A DNA stretch of 5,806 bases from Bacillota bacterium (lineage in GTDB: Bacteria > Bacillota_A > Clostridia > DSM-8532): contig JAFADM010000158.1 in NCBI GenBank assembly GCA_023424865.1, forward strand, positions 1 through 5,806, in the 5' to 3' direction. The position numbers were made by a program, and so were the translations under genes. Shown piece after piece: positions 4,425 through 5,806 of this stretch. Within the stretch, counting starts at the first letter, position 1; the number at the start of each line of letters is the position of its first letter. The notes below the pieces were generated by a model. It did not search any database, was not told where the DNA came from, and was given only the letters and a program-made list of their open reading frames with translations.

Positions 4425-5806
4425 TCAGCCCTCCCCGCCTACAGCCATTTGTGAAATACGCATTCTTGGCTGGAAGCTGGTAGTGGGGCAAAGTCCGGAG
4501 GCTGCTCCGCAAAAAGCCCCGCCTTCGGTTTCCACACGGCTTCCCACCCTGTCCACAAGCTTTATAACGTCAATTCCCCGGCCGTTTAGGACCAGCCCTT
4601 TTACCTGGTGGTCAATTTGTCCGTTTTTAATCCAGTAGCCCTCGCTTACGGCAACTGAAAATTCCCTTCCTCCGGTGCCGCCTCCCATGCGCTTCACATA
4701 GAGGCCCTCGTCCATGCTTCGGATCATTTCATCGTCATCATCGGTTCCCGCTGCCAGATAGGTATTGCTCATACGGGAGGTGGGTGCATAGGCGTAGCCC
4801 TGGCGTCTTCCGCTGCCGGTAGAGGGCATATTAAGCTTTCTTCCTCCCAGCCTGTCGCAAAGATAGCCTTTTAAAATACCGTTTTCAATTAAAATATTTT
4901 TCTGGCGGGGGTGTCCCTCGTCATCAATGGCGGCGGTTCCGTACAGGCCCGGCATGGTGCCGTCGTCAATGAGAGTGACCTTTTCAGAGGCCACCTTCTC
5001 ACCGATTTTTCCCGCAAAATTGCTGGTGTTTCCGGAAATGGCCGACGCCTCCAGCTGATGGCCGCAGGTTTCGTGCCAGAAGGTGCCGCAGGAGCCTGCC
5101 TCCAGCACTACCGGCACACAGCAGGAACGGGCAGGAGCCGCATTCATGCTGCGTACAATACCCCGAATAAAGCCATCTGCAAAGGCTTCGTAATCGCTTT
5201 CCACCCGAAAGGCTTCAAAGCCCAGCGCTCTTGTATAATCGCCCCAGTCATACTGGGATCGGCCCCCGTCGCCTACAGTGGCCTGGATGCGGATGCGGCT
5301 TGTAACTCGCCGGTCTTCGGTATAAAGGCCTTCACTGTTGACAACGGTTATTTTCTGATCGGTGTCAAAATAGTCCACATTCATCTGGCGGATAGAATGG
5401 CCTGTTCCCCTGGCAGCTCCATCGGCCTTCCGGATAACCTTGATCTTTTTTTTGTAATCCACAGTGGCGGGATAGATTTCGATAACATTGGGGTTAAAGG
5501 GCTTTTCCATGGAAAAGACAATGTTTCCTGCCGGCCTTGCTTTGGCGTCCCCCATAAGCCGGGCTGCCTGATGTGCCATTTTAAGAAGGGAATCGAAGGA
5601 CAGGGTATTGGTGTAGACATAGACGCTTTTTGTTCCCAAGAGCACATAAATGCCCGCTCCGGTAATACGGACGGTAGTAATGCCTTTAATCACTTTCTCG
5701 GCACACTTGATGTTGAGCTCGTCCCTGTCCTCGAAAAAAAGTTCGGCAAAATCACCGCCTGTGGACAATGCCGCTTCAAGGACAAGGGCCATTTCGCTGT
5801 TGCTAA
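4425..5806 (-). CDS. tldD: TldD-like zinc metalloprotease (partial, 5' end beyond the window's right edge)
   Basis: This is the catalytic partner of the TldD/TldE heterodimer, a cytoplasmic metallopeptidase of family U62. Residues here count from the Met at 5792. The zinc motif HETCGH at 240-245 supplies His240, Glu241 and His245. Cys428 in FCGAASG matches the C-terminal cysteine ligand of E. coli TldD. Other family marks are DDGTMPGLYGTAAIDDEG at 276-293, RQGYAYAPTSRMSNTYL at 330-346 and the ending MAVGG at 449-453. The Met at 5792 has no ribosome binding site. The frame stays open to base 5806 (…SNSE before the Met), and TldD proteins usually have some residues before the ALSTGGDFAE segment, so the true start probably lies outside. 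It is followed 2 bp later by tldE. Extra cysteines near the active site (224, 225, 235, 243) and Cys435 near the third ligand are notable. Confidence 0.92.
   Translation of the reverse strand, partial: SNSEMALVLEAALSTGGDFAELFFEDRDELNIKCAEKVIKGITTVRITGAGIYVLLGTKSVYVYTNTLSFDSLLKMAHQAARLMGDAKARPAGNIVFSMEKPFNPNVIEIYPATVDYKKKIKVIRKADGAARGTGHSIRQMNVDYFDTDQKITVVNSEGLYTEDRRVTSRIRIQATVGDGGRSQYDWGDYTRALGFEAFRVESDYEAFADGFIRGIVRSMNAAPARSCCVPVVLEAGSCGTFWHETCGHQLEASAISGNTSNFAGKIGEKVASEKVTLIDDGTMPGLYGTAAIDDEGHPRQKNILIENGILKGYLCDRLGGRKLNMPSTGSGRRQGYAYAPTSRMSNTYLAAGTDDDDEMIRSMDEGLYVKRMGGGTGGREFSVAVSEGYWIKNGQIDHQVKGLVLNGRGIDVIKLVDRVGSRVETEGGAFCGAASGLCPTTSFQPRMRISQMAVGGEG
4430..4434 (-). promoter_or_regulatory. 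Ribosome binding site that sets the tldE start
   Basis: GGAGG on the minus strand, within the longer GGGGAGGG (4436-4429), lies 7 nt before ATG 4422 and inside the last codons of tldD. It favours this start over the ATG 90 bp upstream, which would force a long overlap and add 30 residues unlike the family. Confidence 0.8.

Noticed and set aside
4423..4512. Longer form of the TldE-like protein starting at the ATG at 4512
   Set aside because: It would overlap tldD by 88 bp, adds 30 residues not typical of the family, and the ATG at 4422 has an ideal GGAGG at the right distance.
5647..5792. Met at 5792 as the true TldD start
   Set aside because: No ribosome binding site precedes it, and the frame stays open to the window edge, so the gene is treated as 5'-partial.

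Overview
The window looks like chromosomal DNA from a member of the Bacillota, most likely class Clostridia. This is inferred from strong AGGAGG-type ribosome binding sites, near-consensus sigma-A promoters, a lipoprotein with a Ser/Thr/Pro-rich linker, moderate GC content and the protein style. The taxon is not certain. I see no phage, transposon, CRISPR or RNA genes.

Layout from left to right: (1) 1-170, minus strand, the first 56 codons of a lipoprotein, cut by the window edge. (2) 212-1411, minus strand, a MalY/PatB-like PLP-dependent C-S lyase/aminotransferase, 41 bp upstream of the lipoprotein and probably in one operon with it. It has its own near-consensus promoter, with overlapping palindromes around the predicted transcription start. 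(3) 1606-2187, minus strand, a GntR regulator of the FadR/FCD type. (4) 2188-2440, a divergent intergenic region with a short inverted repeat, three degenerate tandem units of about 25 bp that each end in a T-rich run, a perfect 12-bp inverted repeat within them, and the promoter of the next gene. (5) 2441-3043, plus strand, a second FCD-type GntR regulator that is a clear paralogue of the first. (6) 3067-4422 and 4425-5806, both minus strand, a TldE/PmbA-like protein and a TldD-like zinc metalloprotease. They form a tight two-gene operon (tldD first, 2 bp gap) that meets gntR2 tail to tail. tldD runs off the right edge.

How the genes could work together: TldD/TldE pairs are cytoplasmic metallopeptidases acting on unfolded or linear peptides. 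MalY/PatB enzymes cleave C-S bonds of cystathionine/cysteine-type amino acids or transaminate. The lipoprotein could be a substrate-binding or other surface protein. Two paralogous ligand-sensing GntR repressors lie between these units. A small peptide or amino-acid utilisation locus is a reasonable hypothesis, but only adjacency supports it. The most noteworthy points are the divergent paralogous GntR pair with the same altered metal-site residues, the palindromes on the aminotransferase promoter, the unusual active-site signatures of the aminotransferase, and the tandem hairpin/T-tract repeats between the regulators. I do not see a clearly unprecedented system here.
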